Origin: Halorhabdus sp. CBA1104
GTDB taxonomy: Archaea > Halobacteriota > Halobacteria > Halobacteriales > Haloarculaceae
Reading direction: 5' to 3'
NCBI RefSeq assembly: GCF_009690625.1
Contig: NZ_CP033878.1
Coordinates: 558,001-622,000 of the forward strand
DNA length: 64,000 nucleotides
Shown: piece after piece, positions 1 to 7,821 of the stretch
Position numbering within the stretch: the first letter of the stretch is position 1
Layout: each line of letters begins with the position of its first letter
Notes under the pieces: generated by a model
Seen by the model: the letters and a program-made list of their open reading frames with translations, nothing else
Databases searched by the model: none
What the model was told of the DNA's origin: nothing
Made by a program: the position numbers and the translations under genes

Positions 1-387
1 ATCGAAGCCCCCGAGTGGCTCGAGTACACCACGACCGGCACGGGCCGCGAACTGGCCCCCGAACAGGACGACTTTTGGGAGCGCCGCGCTGGCAGCCTCC
101 TGCGGAAGGTGGCCGTCGACGGGCCTGTCGGCGTCGGCACGCTCGCGACTGCCTACGGTGGCACCAAACAGGGATCGAACCGCTATCAGGTCCGACCGAG
201 CCAGCAGGCTGATGGCAGCCGCAATATCGTTCGAACGGCTCTTCAGCAGCTCGAGGACGCGGGCTACGTCCTGACTGCTGAGGGTGAAGGGCGACGAATC
301 ACCGCCGACGGTCGTGCGCTGCTCGACGAGATCGCCGAGGATGTCCTCGAAGACCTCGACGATCCCGCACTCGAACGGTACGCCTGA
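1..387 (+). CDS. rps19e: 30S ribosomal protein S19e (5' end missing)
   Basis: Small-subunit ribosomal protein found in archaea and eukaryotes but not bacteria; it acts in 30S assembly. The gene enters from the left edge, so only the last 128 residues are present. Archaeal S19e is usually about 150 residues, so some 20 N-terminal residues are missing. The frame is open from base 1 (IEAPEWLEY...) and keeps the winged-helix core with [13 protein letters not shown], the basic [16 protein letters not shown] helix and a C-terminal [18 protein letters not shown] hairpin. It is followed at 78 nt by the PDCD5 gene, its usual archaeal neighbour. Identification is firm; only the start is unknown. Confidence 0.95.
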   Translation: MEAPEWLEYTTTGTGRELAPEQDDFWERRAGSLLRKVAVDGPVGVGTLATAYGGTKQGSNRYQVRPSQQADGSRNIVRTALQQLEDAGYVLTAEGEGRRITADGRALLDEIAEDVLEDLDDPALERYA

Positions 388-464
388 TTACCGTCGCCGA
401 TCGAGTCGATTCTTCTCGCAGTAGCGTAATCGTTTTGCCCGAGACCCGACAACGTTCGAGCACC

Positions 465-821
465 ATGAGTGGCGAGCCATCCGACGACGAAATGGAACGA
501 CTCCGAGAGGAGCGAATGGAACAGCTACGTGAGCAAAAAGAGCAACAACAGGGTGGTGACGGCGGCGGCCGCGAAGCTGCCCAACAGCGCGCCGAGGCCC
601 AGAAGAAAGCAGTCCTCCGCAAACACCTGACCGACGACGCGCGAAAGCGCCTCAACACGCTGAAAATGTCGAAACCCCAGGTCGCCGAGCAAGTCGAGAG
701 CCAGATCGTCGCGATCGCCCAGAGCGGGCGGATCCAGGGCAAGATCGACGACGAGAAGATGCGCCAGTTGCTAGAAGAGATGACGCCCGATTCGAAGAGT
801 TTCGACATCAAACGTCGGTAA
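465..821 (+). CDS. DNA-binding protein, PDCD5/TFAR19 family
   Basis: 118-residue helical protein of the PDCD5 family, a small nucleic-acid-binding protein that in archaea sits beside S19e. The N-terminal third is charged and likely extended or helical (repeated [15 protein letters not shown]), followed by a glycine patch and the conserved three-helix core with [18 protein letters not shown] and [15 protein letters not shown], typical in length and order. The ATG at 465 is chosen over an in-frame TTG at 435 because it gives the usual family N-terminus. Its TAA stop overlaps the ATG of the next gene by one base (TAATG), which points to translational coupling. The exact cellular role of archaeal PDCD5 is not settled. 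Confidence 0.92.
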   Translation: MSGEPSDDEMERLREERMEQLREQKEQQQGGDGGGREAAQQRAEAQKKAVLRKHLTDDARKRLNTLKMSKPQVAEQVESQIVAIAQSGRIQGKIDDEKMRQLLEEMTPDSKSFDIKRR

Positions 822-1414
822 TGGACCTGGCGCTGTGTTTCAGCGGGGGCAAGGATTCGGCCCTGGCCGCGTTGCTCGCAGACCCCTTCTTCGATGTGAC
901 GCTCGTGACGGCCTCGTTTGGCCTCACTGACGCGACCGCACACGCCCGTGAGGCTGCCAATGCCCTCGGGTTCGACCACGAGACGGTGGGCCTCGAGCGA
1001 GCCATCGCTCAACAAGCGGTCGAACGCATGGTCGAAGACGGCTATCCACGCAACGGTATCCAGCAGGTCCACGAAGCGACTCTCGAAGCGGTAGCCGCGG
1101 CTGGGTACGACGCCATCGGCGACGGGACCCGACGTGACGACCGCGCGCCGACGGTATCGCGACCGTTTGCCCAGAGTCTCGAAGACCGTCACGACGTCGA
1201 GTACGTTGTGCCCCTCGCTGGCTACGGACGGAGCGCCATCGATACTCTCGCGGCCGAGCGGCTGGCAATCGAACAGGGGCCAAGCGACTCGCTGGCCAAA
1301 GGCGATTACGAACACGAACTCCGGACGCTACTGGCAAGCGAACACGGCAACAGTGCCGTCGCTGAGGTCTTTCCGGAACACACCCAGTCCGTCGTCCGGG
1401 GTCGCCGAACGTAA
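821..1414 (+). CDS. PP-loop (N-type) ATP pyrophosphatase, unknown substrate
   Basis: 197-residue protein starting with the PP-loop signature SGGKDS at residues 8-13, so it should bind ATP and adenylate a substrate as in tRNA-thiolation, asparagine-synthase and GMP-synthase relatives. A second family-like stretch, DAIGDGTRRDDRAP near residue 105, resembles the segment that lines the active site in small archaeal members. No zinc ribbon, THUMP or glutaminase domain is present, so it would need a partner for nitrogen or sulfur donation. It overlaps the PDCD5 stop codon by one base and is probably co-transcribed with S19e-PDCD5, which suggests a job linked to translation. The substrate is unknown. 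Confidence 0.85.
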   Translation: MDLALCFSGGKDSALAALLADPFFDVTLVTASFGLTDATAHAREAANALGFDHETVGLERAIAQQAVERMVEDGYPRNGIQQVHEATLEAVAAAGYDAIGDGTRRDDRAPTVSRPFAQSLEDRHDVEYVVPLAGYGRSAIDTLAAERLAIEQGPSDSLAKGDYEHELRTLLASEHGNSAVAEVFPEHTQSVVRGRRT

Positions 1415-1483
1415 CTCGCCGAATACTGCGACGACGGCTCTCGTCGTCTGCATCGACAGCGACGAGAACCACGATTACCCGCG

Positions 1484-2119
1484 TCAGTCGCCCCCAGGGA
1501 TCGCCCAGTCGCCGGCCGCGATCGTATCGACAGCATCGTCGAGTGTTCGCTCACGACGATCGAGGTGGACGTAGCCCATACCGGTCCGAGCGGCGAACTC
1601 GCGATCGCTGTCACGATCGCCGACGTAGACGTACTTGCCGTCCCCGAGCGCGTCGGCGACGGGTTCGAACATCGCGGTGTCGGGTTTGAGATGGTCCAGT
1701 GCTGCCCGTGAGTGGCCACGGCCGACGGTGACGACGAACTCGCCGGCCAAGTCAGTCGTTTCGAGAAAGGCGTCGACGACGGCCTGTGGCGAGTTGCTCA
1801 CGCAGAACAGCGTTTCGTCCGTTACTCGATCGAGGGCGTCTATATCAGCGTAGGGGCAGATCTCGCCAGTTCTGATCGCCTCGACTTTCGCCTCAGTGTA
1901 GTTGTGAGTGCGGACCTGCCAGAGCCGGTCCGGCTCGACGCCGAACTCGTCGGCGACGGATTCGAGATCCGCCAAAGCGTCGGGATAGAGGCTGCGGCGG
2001 TTGGCTTCGTTCTGCTCGACTGCCAGTTCCGCGAGCGCATTGTCGAGCCCACGATCCAGCCACGAGAGGTCAGCCGCCGAATCGAGTAAGACGCCGTCGA
2101 GGTCGAAGCCGACGTTCAT
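1484..2119 (-). CDS. HAD-superfamily hydrolase
   Basis: 211-residue haloacid dehalogenase-type phosphatase, cytosolic. All four HAD motifs are visible: FDLDGVLLDS at the N-terminus with the nucleophile Asp6 and Asp8, a Ser motif in CVSNSPQ, a Lys in HLKPDTAMF, and the acidic motif VGDRDSDREFA. The insert between motifs I and II is helical, as in C1-cap phosphoglycolate-phosphatase-like enzymes. The start at 2119 places MNVGFDLDG at the N-terminus and lies about 27 nt from a TATA-like GGCTTTTCG on the minus strand (2144-2152), so the transcript is probably leaderless. Substrate cannot be read from the sequence; phosphoglycolate or a sugar phosphate are options. Confidence 0.88.
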   Translation of the reverse strand: MNVGFDLDGVLLDSAADLSWLDRGLDNALAELAVEQNEANRRSLYPDALADLESVADEFGVEPDRLWQVRTHNYTEAKVEAIRTGEICPYADIDALDRVTDETLFCVSNSPQAVVDAFLETTDLAGEFVVTVGRGHSRAALDHLKPDTAMFEPVADALGDGKYVYVGDRDSDREFAARTGMGYVHLDRRERTLDDAVDTIAAGDWAIPGGD

Positions 2120-2199
2120 CGTCGGGGCCTCCGGCCGTGACGGCGAAAAGCCCACCGGACAGGCGAAAGCCCAAAGCCAGGGACGGTCGAATCCAGTCC

Positions 2200-3009
2200 G
2201 TGACCGCGAGACGCGCCTTCCGGATCGCCTACGACGGCCGCTCGTTTCACGGCTTCCAGCGCCAGCCGGACGTGGCGACCGTCTCGGATGCGATCCTCGA
2301 CGCGCTCCGATCCCTGGACGTGATCGACGAGACTGTCCCCGACTGGTACGCTGCCGCCGGTCGGACCGACGCCGGCGTCTCGGCGCTGGCCCAGACTGTG
2401 ACGGTCGAGGGGCCGGCGTGGCTCTCGCCCGCCGCGCTCAATAGCGCTCTCCCGGCGGCCATCCGTGCCTGGGCGAGCGCCGACGTGCCTGCCGACTTCC
2501 ACGCGACCCACGACGCTGTCGAGCGGGAGTACACGTACCATCTCCACGCGCCGTCGGCGTCGCTGTCACGCGCCAAGGGAGCACTGTCGGCGCTGTCCGG
2601 CGAACACGACTTCCACAACTTCACCCCGGACGCGACGGGCACGGTTCGGGACCTCACCGGTGACGTCGAGCGTGACGAGGACTTCCTGGTCGTTGCAGTC
2701 CGTTCGGACGGATTTCCCCGACAGTTCGTCCGGCGGCTCCTCACCGTTCTTAAGGCGGTGGCGAGGGGGATAGCTGGACGCGAGCGGATCGAACACCTGC
2801 TCGACTCTGATCCCCTCGATGGCCCAGATGGCGTCGCCCCGGCACCGCCGGAACCACTCGTCCTGACGGACGTCATCTATCCGGACATCGCGTTCGAACG
2901 CGATCCAGACGCTGTCGAAAGCGCCCGTGATGTCTTCGACGGGCGAGCGATCGACCATCGAACGAACGCCCGGGTCGGGAGCGCGATCGCCGACGGTATC
3001 GACGACTGA
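2200..3009 (+). CDS. truA: tRNA pseudouridine synthase A
   Basis: Converts uridines 38-40 of the tRNA anticodon arm to pseudouridine. The 269-residue product opens with RAFRIAYDGRSFHGFQRQP and carries the catalytic motif GRTDAGV, with the nucleophilic Asp at residue 57. Later family blocks include HATHDAVEREYTYHL, the GEHDFHNFT segment and DGFPRQFVRRLLTVL near the C-terminus. A GTG at 2200 gives the family-like N-terminus; another GTG at 2137 would add 21 basic residues and cannot be excluded. The gene diverges from the HAD hydrolase. With the S19e-PDCD5-PP-loop run just upstream, the left end of the window is rich in translation-related genes. Confidence 0.93.
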   Translation: MTARRAFRIAYDGRSFHGFQRQPDVATVSDAILDALRSLDVIDETVPDWYAAAGRTDAGVSALAQTVTVEGPAWLSPAALNSALPAAIRAWASADVPADFHATHDAVEREYTYHLHAPSASLSRAKGALSALSGEHDFHNFTPDATGTVRDLTGDVERDEDFLVVAVRSDGFPRQFVRRLLTVLKAVARGIAGRERIEHLLDSDPLDGPDGVAPAPPEPLVLTDVIYPDIAFERDPDAVESARDVFDGRAIDHRTNARVGSAIADGIDD

Positions 3010-3043
3010 GCGTCCCGAAAAGCACGAAAAAACTGTTCCGTCG

Positions 3044-3592
3044 TTACTCCATCGCGTCGGGCGTCACCAGCGTGTCGCCTTCGAGGTAGTGCTCGATGTG
3101 GTGGGCGTCGTCTTCGACGTGGACGATGTTCTCGCGGATGATCTCGGCGCTGGTCGGGTCGCCGAGACTGTCGAACAGTTCGACGTGCTCCCGGAGCGTC
3201 TCGATGATGTCGCCGTACATCTCCAGGTCGTTCTCTAAGGACGTCCGGATGTCGTAGACGTCCTCGTCTTCGGGTTCGACCGGCGCTTTGGCCTCCAGGG
3301 TTGCGCCACTGGCGTGGGGAACGCCACCGAGTGCCTGGACGCGCTCTGCGAGTTCGTCGGCGAACGCCTCGGCGTTCTCTGCGGCCTCGCCCAAGAACAA
3401 GTGGAGGTCTCGGAACTCGGCACCCTCGACGTTCCAGTGGTGCTTGCGCAGTTGGTGATAGAGGACGTACGTGGCCGCCAGGTCCGTGTTGAGTGCCTCG
3501 ACGATCTCTTCGGCGCGCTCTGCATCCATCCGGAGTCCTTCGGAGCCTTCGACTTCGCCTTCCTGCTTGAGTACGCGTTTGTGACTACTCAT
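3044..3592 (-). CDS. dpsA: DNA-protecting ferritin-like protein DpsA
   Basis: Dps-type mini-ferritin that oxidises and stores iron in a 12-subunit shell and shields DNA from peroxide damage. The 182-residue length equals that of the Halobacterium DpsA I recall, and the sequence is very similar: an N-terminal tail with EVEGSEGLRMDA, then VLYHQLRKHHWNVEG and FRDLHLFLGEAAENAEAFAD, which carry the His/Asp/Glu ligands of the inter-subunit ferroxidase site, and a C-terminal DDAHHIEHYLEGDTLVT. The ATG at 3592 matches the family N-terminus; an upstream ATG at 3619 would add nine residues. A GTTTAAG box lies about 30 nt ahead, implying a near-leaderless mRNA. Confidence 0.95.
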   Translation of the reverse strand: MSSHKRVLKQEGEVEGSEGLRMDAERAEEIVEALNTDLAATYVLYHQLRKHHWNVEGAEFRDLHLFLGEAAENAEAFADELAERVQALGGVPHASGATLEAKAPVEPEDEDVYDIRTSLENDLEMYGDIIETLREHVELFDSLGDPTSAEIIRENIVHVEDDAHHIEHYLEGDTLVTPDAME

Positions 3593-3618
3593 ACATACAG
3601 CCGTTCTAGCGCCATCCA

Positions 3619-3625
3619 CTTAAAC
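3619..3625 (-). promoter_or_regulatory. TATA-like box for dpsA
   Basis: GTTTAAG on the minus strand, centred about 30 nt from the dpsA ATG at 3592. This spacing matches an archaeal TATA box feeding a transcript that starts at or next to the start codon. Confidence 0.55.
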
Positions 3626-3637
3626 ATTTCCCGTTCG

Positions 3638-3665
3638 AAAAATATCTTTTCTATCTCAAAAATAT
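3638..3665. repeat. AAAAATAT direct repeat pair upstream of dpsA
   Basis: Two identical AAAAATAT octamers at 3638-3645 and 3658-3665, exactly 20 nt apart, that is about two helical turns. They lie 13 and 33 nt upstream of the dpsA TATA-like box. Same-face spacing suggests a protein-binding site, possibly for an iron or oxidative-stress regulator, but this is inference. Confidence 0.35.
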
Positions 3666-3842
3666 TCGTTTGTCTATTGCTGTTCCAACGTTTGGACACC
3701 TCGTACTACCGGACGGTTCTCTGTCACGTTCCGCCGGTACCAGCCCCAAAATGCCGAGGAGGGAATGCCGCCCGGCGCTCGGTGTAGTGATAAATCAAAC
3801 CCACTGCTTCCGGCAATTCATGTGTGGTATCTATCTCGAATG

Positions 3843-3873
3843 GGTATTTTGAACACAAATGTTTTTCAATACC
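3843..3873. promoter_or_regulatory. Imperfect palindrome upstream of nadA (candidate NAD operator)
   Basis: A 31-bp dyad with arms GGTATT and AATACC, plus matching ACA/TGT inside, sits directly upstream of a TATA-like TACAATA (3877-3883) that is about 27 nt from the GTG at 3911. Its position against the promoter fits a repressor site for the nadABC operon. No regulator gene is visible nearby. Confidence 0.4.
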
Positions 3874-3919
3874 TGGTACAATAGGACCAAACTACACACG
3901 GTGATCCATTGTGCCCGAC

Positions 3920-5038
3920 ATGCAAACAGCTGACATCGATACGGACCTCAGCCTATTCAAATACGACAATCTCTCACAGTTGCCGCCGGCGTACCGAGAC
4001 CTCGATGCGGACCAACGGGAGCGTCGGATCGAATCGGCACTCTCAGAACTGGGCGAGGACGTGGTAATCCTGGGCCACAACTATCAGCGCCAGGAAATCG
4101 TCGAGCACGCCGACTTCATCGGCGACTCCTACCAGTTGAGCACGGAGGCCGCACAGTCCGACGCCGAGTACGTGCTCTTTGGCGGCGTGACGTTCATGGC
4201 CGAGTCGGCGGATATCATCACCGACGACGACCAGCAGGTGATCCTCCCGAGCATGGAGGCGTCCTGTCCGATGGCCGGGATGGCCGAGGCCCTTCAGGTC
4301 GACTCGGCGTGGGCGAAACTCACGGCCGCGACAGACGAGGAGGTCATCCCGATCTGTTACATGAATTCCTACGCCGATCTGAAGGCCTTCTGTGCCGAGC
4401 ACGGCGGGCTGGTCTGTACCTCCTCGAATGCGGCTGAGGCCTTCGAATGGGCCTTCGAGCGCGGCGAGAAAGTCCTCTTCCTGCCCGATAAGCACCTCGG
4501 GACGAACACGGCCTACGACCTCGGTCGCGAAGACGACGTGCTCGTGTGGGACCCGTGGGCCGACGACACTGATAGCGAGGCGATCCGCGAAAACGACGTG
4601 ATCCTCTGGGAGGGGTACTGCCAGGTGCACGAGCGCTTCCGTGCCGAGCACATCGCAGGCGTCCGGGAGGACCACCCCGACGCGAACGTGATCGTCCACC
4701 CTGAGTGCCCCCGCGAGGTCGTCGAGGCCGCCGATCGGGTCGGCTCGACGGCAGACATCACCCGCGCCGTCGAGAACGCCGATCCCGGCGAGACGTGGGC
4801 CATCGGGACCGAGATTCACCTCGCCAACCACCTCGATCGCTGGCACCCCGACGTGGAAGTCGTCCCACTGTGTGGCGACGCCTGCATGGACTGCAACGCC
4901 ATGCGCCAGATCGATCCCAACTACCTGCTGTGGGTGCTCGAAGAGTTAGTCGAGGGCCGCGAGCAGAACGTCATCGACGTCGATCCGGCGACGGCCGATC
5001 GCGCAGAAACCGCACTCGACCGGATGCTGGAGCTATAA
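3920..5038 (+). CDS. nadA: Quinolinate synthase
   Basis: Condenses iminoaspartate with dihydroxyacetone phosphate to quinolinate, the second step of NAD synthesis from aspartate. The 372-residue protein has the three expected [4Fe-4S] ligands: Cys116 in SMEASCPMAG, Cys234 in EGYCQVHERF and Cys325 in DACMDCNAMRQ, spaced like the Cys ligands of the Bacillus enzyme. Other family blocks are LGHNYQRQEIVE and IGDSYQLS. Two starts are possible: GTG at 3911, right behind a TATA-like box, or ATG at 3920, used here because it gives the more usual N-terminus. nadB follows two bases after the stop, so nadA-nadB-nadC form one operon. Confidence 0.96.
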   Translation: MQTADIDTDLSLFKYDNLSQLPPAYRDLDADQRERRIESALSELGEDVVILGHNYQRQEIVEHADFIGDSYQLSTEAAQSDAEYVLFGGVTFMAESADIITDDDQQVILPSMEASCPMAGMAEALQVDSAWAKLTAATDEEVIPICYMNSYADLKAFCAEHGGLVCTSSNAAEAFEWAFERGEKVLFLPDKHLGTNTAYDLGREDDVLVWDPWADDTDSEAIRENDVILWEGYCQVHERFRAEHIAGVREDHPDANVIVHPECPREVVEAADRVGSTADITRAVENADPGETWAIGTEIHLANHLDRWHPDVEVVPLCGDACMDCNAMRQIDPNYLLWVLEELVEGREQNVIDVDPATADRAETALDRMLEL

Positions 5039-5040
5039 CT

Positions 5041-6543
5041 ATGACAGATCAACAGACAACTGCGGTCCTGATCGTCGGCGGTGGCATCGCAGGGTGTGCG
5101 GCCGCGCTGTCGGCGGCCCGGAAAGACGCCGACGTCACGCTTGCGACGAAAGCCCGTCGCCCGGAAGACGCCTCGACGTGGTGGGCACAGGGTGGCATCG
5201 CAATCTCTCGGGACGATCCCGAACAGTTCAAACAGGACATCATCGACGCCTCCGCAGGTACCGCCGATCCCGACGCAGCGGACGTCCTCGTCGAGAACGC
5301 GAACGATGCCGTTCGTGACGTCCTCGTCGAGACCCTGGAGGTGCCTTTCGACACTGCAGAGAGTACCGAGGAAGCGTTCGACTTCGGCCGCGAGGCCGCC
5401 CACGACGAGGATCGCATCCTCCACGTCGACGCCTCGACTGGATCCTACGTCCTCGAACGCTTCCTCGCGTTCGTCGACGACCACCCCGACATCCGCGTGC
5501 TCGACGACACGGCCGCGCTGGACCTCATCACCCACGAGGGCGAGGTCCGCGGTGCGTCCCTCGAATCCGATGGTGAGGTCTGGCCGGTCTTCGCTGGCGC
5601 GACCGTGCTGGCGACTGGCGGCATCGGTGACCTCTACCCCGCCTCGACCAACCCGGCCGGATCGACTGGTGACGGAATCGCGATGGCGGCACTGGCCGGT
5701 GCGGACATCAAAGACATGGAGTTTGTCCAGTTCCATCCCACCGTCTACGTCGAGGATGGCGAGACGCTGCTGATCAGCGAGGCGGTCCGGGGCGAGGGCG
5801 CAGTCCTCCGGAACGGCTACGGCGAGCGCTTCATGCCGGCCTACGACGAGGCTGCCGAACTCGCTCCACGCGACGTGGTTGCACGGGCAGTCAAACGGGA
5901 ACGTCGGTTGAGCGGCGAAGTCCTCCTCGACGTCTCGCCCGTCGACTTCGAGAGTCGGTTCCCCGATCTAGTCGAGCAGTGTGAACGACGCGACATCGAC
6001 TGGAAATCGGGTATCCCAGTCCAGCCAGCCCAGCACTTCCTGTGTGGCGGGGTCGCTGTCGACGACCGGGGGCGAACCTCTCTCGATCGACTGTACGCCG
6101 CCGGGGAGTGTGCCCACACCGGCGTCCACGGGGCCAATCGCCTCGCGAGTACGAGCCTGCTGGAAGGGCTCGTCTGGGGCCTGCGGGCCGGGACAGCAGC
6201 CTCCGGTCGTGCCCCGGCGCCGATGGACGTGCCAGACCTGGACGACCGCGATCCGTCTCTCCCCGACTCGTTCGCCCGCGAGAAGTTCACCCGGCTCCGT
6301 CGGGTCATGGACGAAGCCGTCGGCATCGAGCGCGATCCGGCGGAACTGGATGGGGCGCTATCCGTGCTCCGGCGACTCAAGGGCGAAGTCGATTCTTACA
6401 CTCGCACGCGTACGTCGCGGTCTCTGTACGAACTCCGCAACGCCAGCGTCGTCGCGCTGTTGGTGGCTCGGGCTGCGGCCGAAAACGACGAGAGCGTCGG
6501 GACGCACAATCTAGTCGAACCCGACGCCCCGCTCGCGGAGTGA
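5041..6543 (+). CDS. nadB: L-aspartate oxidase
   Basis: FAD enzyme that oxidises L-aspartate to iminoaspartate, feeding NadA. The 500-residue product belongs to the fumarate reductase/succinate dehydrogenase flavoprotein family. It shows the dinucleotide-binding VLIVGGGIAGCAAALSA at residues 9-25, the STWWAQGGIA block, ATGGIGDLYPASTNPAGSTGD, the catalytic-region FVQFHPTV, and the late GANRLASTSLLEGLVWG that contacts FAD. The C-terminal helical domain is present but the whole is about 40 residues shorter than the E. coli enzyme. The ATG at 5041 is two bases after the nadA stop, and nadC begins five bases after its own stop, so all three are probably translated from one mRNA. Confidence 0.95.
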   Translation: MTDQQTTAVLIVGGGIAGCAAALSAARKDADVTLATKARRPEDASTWWAQGGIAISRDDPEQFKQDIIDASAGTADPDAADVLVENANDAVRDVLVETLEVPFDTAESTEEAFDFGREAAHDEDRILHVDASTGSYVLERFLAFVDDHPDIRVLDDTAALDLITHEGEVRGASLESDGEVWPVFAGATVLATGGIGDLYPASTNPAGSTGDGIAMAALAGADIKDMEFVQFHPTVYVEDGETLLISEAVRGEGAVLRNGYGERFMPAYDEAAELAPRDVVARAVKRERRLSGEVLLDVSPVDFESRFPDLVEQCERRDIDWKSGIPVQPAQHFLCGGVAVDDRGRTSLDRLYAAGECAHTGVHGANRLASTSLLEGLVWGLRAGTAASGRAPAPMDVPDLDDRDPSLPDSFAREKFTRLRRVMDEAVGIERDPAELDGALSVLRRLKGEVDSYTRTRTSRSLYELRNASVVALLVARAAAENDESVGTHNLVEPDAPLAE

Positions 6544-6548
6544 GACCC

Positions 6549-7373
6549 GTGCTCACCGATTCGACGATCGAGACCTGGCTGCGCGAAGACGTTGGCCACC
6601 ACGACGTGACGAACCACCTGCCGGGCGAGACAGCGGGGCGTCTCGTCGCCAAAGAGGCGGGTGTCGCGGCCGGAATCGACGCCGCGAGTGCGGTCTTCGA
6701 GTATCTGGACTGTCCGGTCGAGTCTGCTGTCGAGGACGGAACGGCGATCGAGCCAGGGGACGTCCTGTTGTCGGTCTCGGGACCGACGCGGGACGTGTTA
6801 CGCGGCGAGCGCTCTGCGGTCAACGTCGCGGCCCACGCCTCGGGGATCGCGACGAAAACCCGCCAAGCAGTCGAGCAGGTACAAGAAGTGAATGGCGACG
6901 TCTCGATCGCTGGCACCCGGAAGACGACGCCGGGGCTGCGCGGGATCGAGAAGCGTGCAGTCGCCGCGGGCGGCGGTGACACCCACCGCCTGGACCTCTC
7001 TCAGATGGCGATGGTCAAGGACAACCACGTCGCCGAGATGGGACTGGTGGGTGCTGTCGAACACGTCCGCGAGCAAGCTTCCTTTGCCACCCAGATCGAA
7101 GCAGAGGTCGAATCGCCCGCGGACGCGCCCCGAGCCGCCGGGGCTGGGGCGGACATCGTGCTGCTGGACAATATGTCTCCCCAGGAGTGTGAACGAGCCG
7201 TCGGGCTTCTCGCCGAAGACAAACACGGCGACGTGCTCACGGAGGCCAGCGGCGGGATCACGATCGAGACGGTCCCGGCGTACGCGGCGGCTGGCGTGGA
7301 CGTGATCTCGATGGGGTCGCTAACCCACTCCGCTGACGCGCTCGATCTCTCCTTCCGGACCGACGAGGACTAA
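6549..7373 (+). CDS. nadC: Nicotinate-nucleotide pyrophosphorylase (carboxylating)
   Basis: Quinolinate phosphoribosyltransferase, joining quinolinate to PRPP with loss of CO2 to give nicotinate mononucleotide. The 274-residue protein has the N-terminal REDVGHHDVT block and the phosphoribosyl/quinolinate-binding AGTRKTTPGLRGIEKRA, followed by AAGGGDTHRLDLSQM, MVKDNHVA and the barrel motif VEVES/VLLDNMSPQE. The C-terminus holds EASGGITIETVPAYAAAGVDV, typical of the last barrel strands. The start is a GTG at 6549, five bases after nadB. The stop overlaps the convergent zinc-finger gene by a few bases. Confidence 0.95.
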   Translation: MLTDSTIETWLREDVGHHDVTNHLPGETAGRLVAKEAGVAAGIDAASAVFEYLDCPVESAVEDGTAIEPGDVLLSVSGPTRDVLRGERSAVNVAAHASGIATKTRQAVEQVQEVNGDVSIAGTRKTTPGLRGIEKRAVAAGGGDTHRLDLSQMAMVKDNHVAEMGLVGAVEHVREQASFATQIEAEVESPADAPRAAGAGADIVLLDNMSPQECERAVGLLAEDKHGDVLTEASGGITIETVPAYAAAGVDVISMGSLTHSADALDLSFRTDED

Positions 7374-7573
7374 CCGTCCAGTAAGCCGAGTTCGTCGGCG
7401 ACGAGGTCTGCAAGCTGATCGGCTACGTCGGGATCGACCTCGGCAACCGGCTCGCCGTCGTGCATCCGCTCGTTGTGTTGCTCGAGCCGATCCGCCAGGT
7501 CAGACAGCGAGATCTCGGCAGTGGTCTCACACTCCTCGCAGACGATCGGGACGTCGGGCTCGTCGTCAGTCAT
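7370..7573 (-). CDS. Small C2H2 zinc-finger-like protein
   Basis: 67-residue acidic protein with a single candidate zinc site: a CEEC pair at the N-terminus followed about 17 residues later by HNERMH (His-x4-His). The rest is acidic and helical (DVADQLADLVADELGLLD). Small one-finger proteins like this are common in haloarchaea, but I cannot name a function. The ATG at 7573 lies about 27 nt from a TATA-like CGTTTTGTC on the minus strand, favouring it over an upstream start that would add 36 cysteine-containing but non-acidic residues. It is convergent with nadC and overlaps its stop codon. Confidence 0.65.
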   Translation of the reverse strand: MTDDEPDVPIVCEECETTAEISLSDLADRLEQHNERMHDGEPVAEVDPDVADQLADLVADELGLLDG

Positions 7574-7821
7574 TGCCAGTGAGTTTGACGGCCAGTGACA
7601 AAACGTCCCCGAATCGACGATTCCCGCTCGGGAGCGAACACACAGCAACATGGCCCGGAAGCTATGACAGGGCGGCACCACGAGAGTCAGCCAGAGGGGT
7701 TCGAATGCGACGGTTTGTGGCAGATTTCGTCAAATGTATCTAACCAGCGTCAGTGCGGGTCTTACCGGCGTCTCAACCCCCAACTGGACTGGATGCGTCC
7801 GACTCTTTAGAGCAGATTTAG

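Larger units (their letters stand above)
3593..3919. other. Intergenic region between dpsA and nadA
   Basis: A 327-base AT-rich stretch separating the divergent dpsA and nadA genes. It holds the dpsA promoter, a pair of AAAAATAT direct repeats, the nadA promoter and an imperfect palindrome just ahead of it. No convincing protein or RNA gene is seen; the short open frames here lack haloarchaeal composition. Confidence 0.7.

Noticed and set aside
7690-7735. GGTTCGAAT, a T-loop-like sequence suggesting a tRNA
   Set aside because: The five bases on each side (AGGGG and GCGAC) do not pair, and no acceptor or anticodon stem can be built around it.
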